From NCBI GenBank assembly GCA_943788835.1, contig CALSRU010000012.1, positions 62,001 through 126,000 on the forward strand: 64,000 nucleotides of DNA, in the 5' to 3' direction. Positions 63,132-64,000 of the stretch are shown here, in pieces. The stretch's first letter is position 1; each line of letters begins with the position of its first letter. The notes under the pieces were generated by a model that saw only the letters and a program-made list of their open reading frames with translations, did no database searches and had not been told where the DNA came from. The stretch is from an uncultured Pseudomonadales bacterium (lineage in GTDB: Bacteria > Pseudomonadota > Gammaproteobacteria > Pseudomonadales > UBA7434). The translations under genes and the position numbers were made by a program.

Positions 63132-63673
63132 TTAACCCTAGCTATTTTTAGTAATTCGGAGCTCACAGTAACTCGTGTTTGCGAAATACTTTTCTGATTT
63201 ATTTCAAAGCGGAGCTTTTTTCTTTTTTCAAAAAATAACACGGAAATATTTGGATATGATATTTCATTCCGATCAGCTACCACGACAACATGCTTTCCAA
63301 CTTGTCGATATGGCGAATTAATTTTTGTCACATAAATCAATTCGCAGTTCCTGGCCGCGTCGAGCGATAACGCGAGCGCATTTTTTTTCATCTTTCCAAT
63401 TTTTACATTGGCCGCCATTTTATTAAAGAAGACAATAAAATCAGCAGAGCTATCTGTGCAAATTCGAATGTCAGAGGCTGCTTCGCCCACTTCTGGCACC
63501 GGCCACTCCATGAATTTGGTAAAGTTTAAAATATAAGCTGCCTTGAGCTTCTCTTCTTTACTTAAAGTAGTGTTGGCGACAACCACACTGCAAAGAAATA
63601 AGCATGTCAGACTAGCAAGCCAGCGCATCAACATTTTCGCGCGCGGCCGTCTTTGTCCACCAAAGAAGAACAT
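63128..63673 (-). CDS. YfiR/DUF4154 periplasmic regulator
   Basis: The product has a signal peptide (MRWLASLTCLFLCSVVVA) and a YfiR-type body: EEKLKAAYILNFTKFMEWP at the start, then IRICTDSSADFIVFFNKMA and a C-terminal VLFFEKRKKLRFEINQKSISQTRVTVSSELLKIARV. YfiR-type proteins sense envelope redox or stress and repress a partner diguanylate cyclase. The track ATG at 63673 puts 13 basic residues before the signal peptide; ATG 63634 is the alternative. It lies nine bases after the truncated outer-membrane gene and overlaps the GGDEF/EAL gene. Confidence 0.88.
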   Translation of the reverse strand: MFFFGGQRRPRAKMLMRWLASLTCLFLCSVVVANTTLSKEEKLKAAYILNFTKFMEWPVPEVGEAASDIRICTDSSADFIVFFNKMAANVKIGKMKKNALALSLDAARNCELIYVTKINSPYRQVGKHVVVVADRNEISYPNISVLFFEKRKKLRFEINQKSISQTRVTVSSELLKIARVK

Positions 63674-63682
63674 GACGGCTTG

Positions 63683-64000
63683 CTAGTATGATTTTGAAAC
63701 AGAGAGGGCACTACGCCACTGCTCTTTGGGTTGGGGCCCATTGAGACTTTGATAAATGGGCTTGCCGAATTCCGCGTTCAGGCGGTACTCGTCTGAGATT
63801 TTCCACAAAAAACCCACCCTGCCACTGATTTTTTCACCTCCATAAAGATTGGGGTTAGTAATACTGGCGGGGTAAATAGTCGGCGGCTCACCGAGCAACA
63901 AGGAATCATCTTGCCCATTTATAGAGTCGCGGTAGTGAAATGTTAGCCCTGCATAGCTTTTCCAGCGCTCAGATAGGTCAAATTTGTACCGCGCTTTAAC
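63683..64000 (-). CDS. C-terminal fragment of an outer-membrane beta-barrel protein
   Basis: The frame is open to the window edge, so the gene's start is outside. The visible 105 residues (ARYKFDLSERWKSYAGLTFHYRDS, KISGRVGFLWKISDEYRLNAEF, GPQPKEQWRSALSVSKSY) alternate as beta strands and end in an aromatic residue, as expected of an outer-membrane protein. LNGPQPKEQW is a phrase seen in several transporter-like barrel families, so a specific family is not claimed. It precedes the YfiR-type gene by nine bases. A TonB-receptor-like protein next to YfiR and a GGDEF protein is common in marine gammaproteobacteria. Confidence 0.6.
   Translation of the reverse strand, partial: VKARYKFDLSERWKSYAGLTFHYRDSINGQDDSLLLGEPPTIYPASITNPNLYGGEKISGRVGFLWKISDEYRLNAEFGKPIYQSLNGPQPKEQWRSALSVSKSY

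Noticed and set aside
1-64000. CRISPR arrays, insertion sequences, prophage genes or tRNA genes
   Set aside because: No regularly spaced repeats, transposase or integrase motifs, or cloverleaf-like sequences were recognised on either strand.

Overview
The window looks like chromosome from a marine gammaproteobacterium, probably near Cellvibrionales or Halieaceae. That placement is inferred from gene order and protein style; there is no rRNA marker. Supporting points are the zapA–6S RNA–fau and ygfB–pepP–ubi neighbourhoods, a RapA and an AsrA-like Lon, PEP-CTERM proteins, and TonB-dependent uptake. I saw no tRNA, rRNA, insertion sequence, prophage or CRISPR array.

Layout. 1–6 kb: the end of an MscS channel, a DUF481 porin-like protein, a cysteine synthase with a structured upstream region, a frameshifted PEP-CTERM SGNH esterase, tag, a HIT protein and moaA. 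6–15 kb: a paraoxonase-like lipoprotein, a DASS symporter, an AsrA-like Lon, a Prx5-type peroxiredoxin and rapA. 15–22.5 kb: a central-carbon block of class I aldolase (divergent), transketolase, erythrose-4-phosphate dehydrogenase and phosphoglycerate kinase, then a lysophospholipase-like hydrolase and folE. 22.5–32.5 kb: a beta-helix lipoprotein, rpiA, fau, 6S RNA, zapA, a ZapB-like coiled coil, ygfB, pepP with a histone-like tail, a UbiI-type hydroxylase, yfbR and gcvH. 33–40.6 kb: an HDOD protein, an ATP-grasp protein, a YfaZ-like barrel, ppk1–ppx and a YfcH-like epimerase.

40.7–53.7 kb is the most distinctive region. It is an accessory locus with an aldo/keto reductase, a clavaminate-synthase-like Fe(II)/2-oxoglutarate dioxygenase (frameshifted), a SulP anion transporter, a GlpD-like flavoprotein, a GH31 glycosidase, a sodium:solute symporter, a TonB-dependent receptor and a GntR/UTRA regulator. 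An identical 18-bp dyad (GTATCTTATATAAGACAT) lies in the divergent promoter region and again upstream of the receptor gene, tying the parts into one candidate regulon. The composition suggests uptake and oxidative breakdown of a glycoside, possibly one carrying a sulfonate or a glycerol aglycone. The substrate is not determined.

54–64 kb: a flavin-reductase-like protein, a DUF642-like PEP-CTERM protein, a 1235-residue secreted protein joining a sorting-like internal segment, a discoidin domain, calcium-binding repeats and a di-heme oxidoreductase, a membrane-anchored metallo-beta-lactamase-fold hydrolase, and a YfiR–GGDEF/EAL module behind a truncated outer-membrane protein.

Start codons were moved from the ORF track where a Shine-Dalgarno sequence or family length favoured another codon; each case is explained in its entry.
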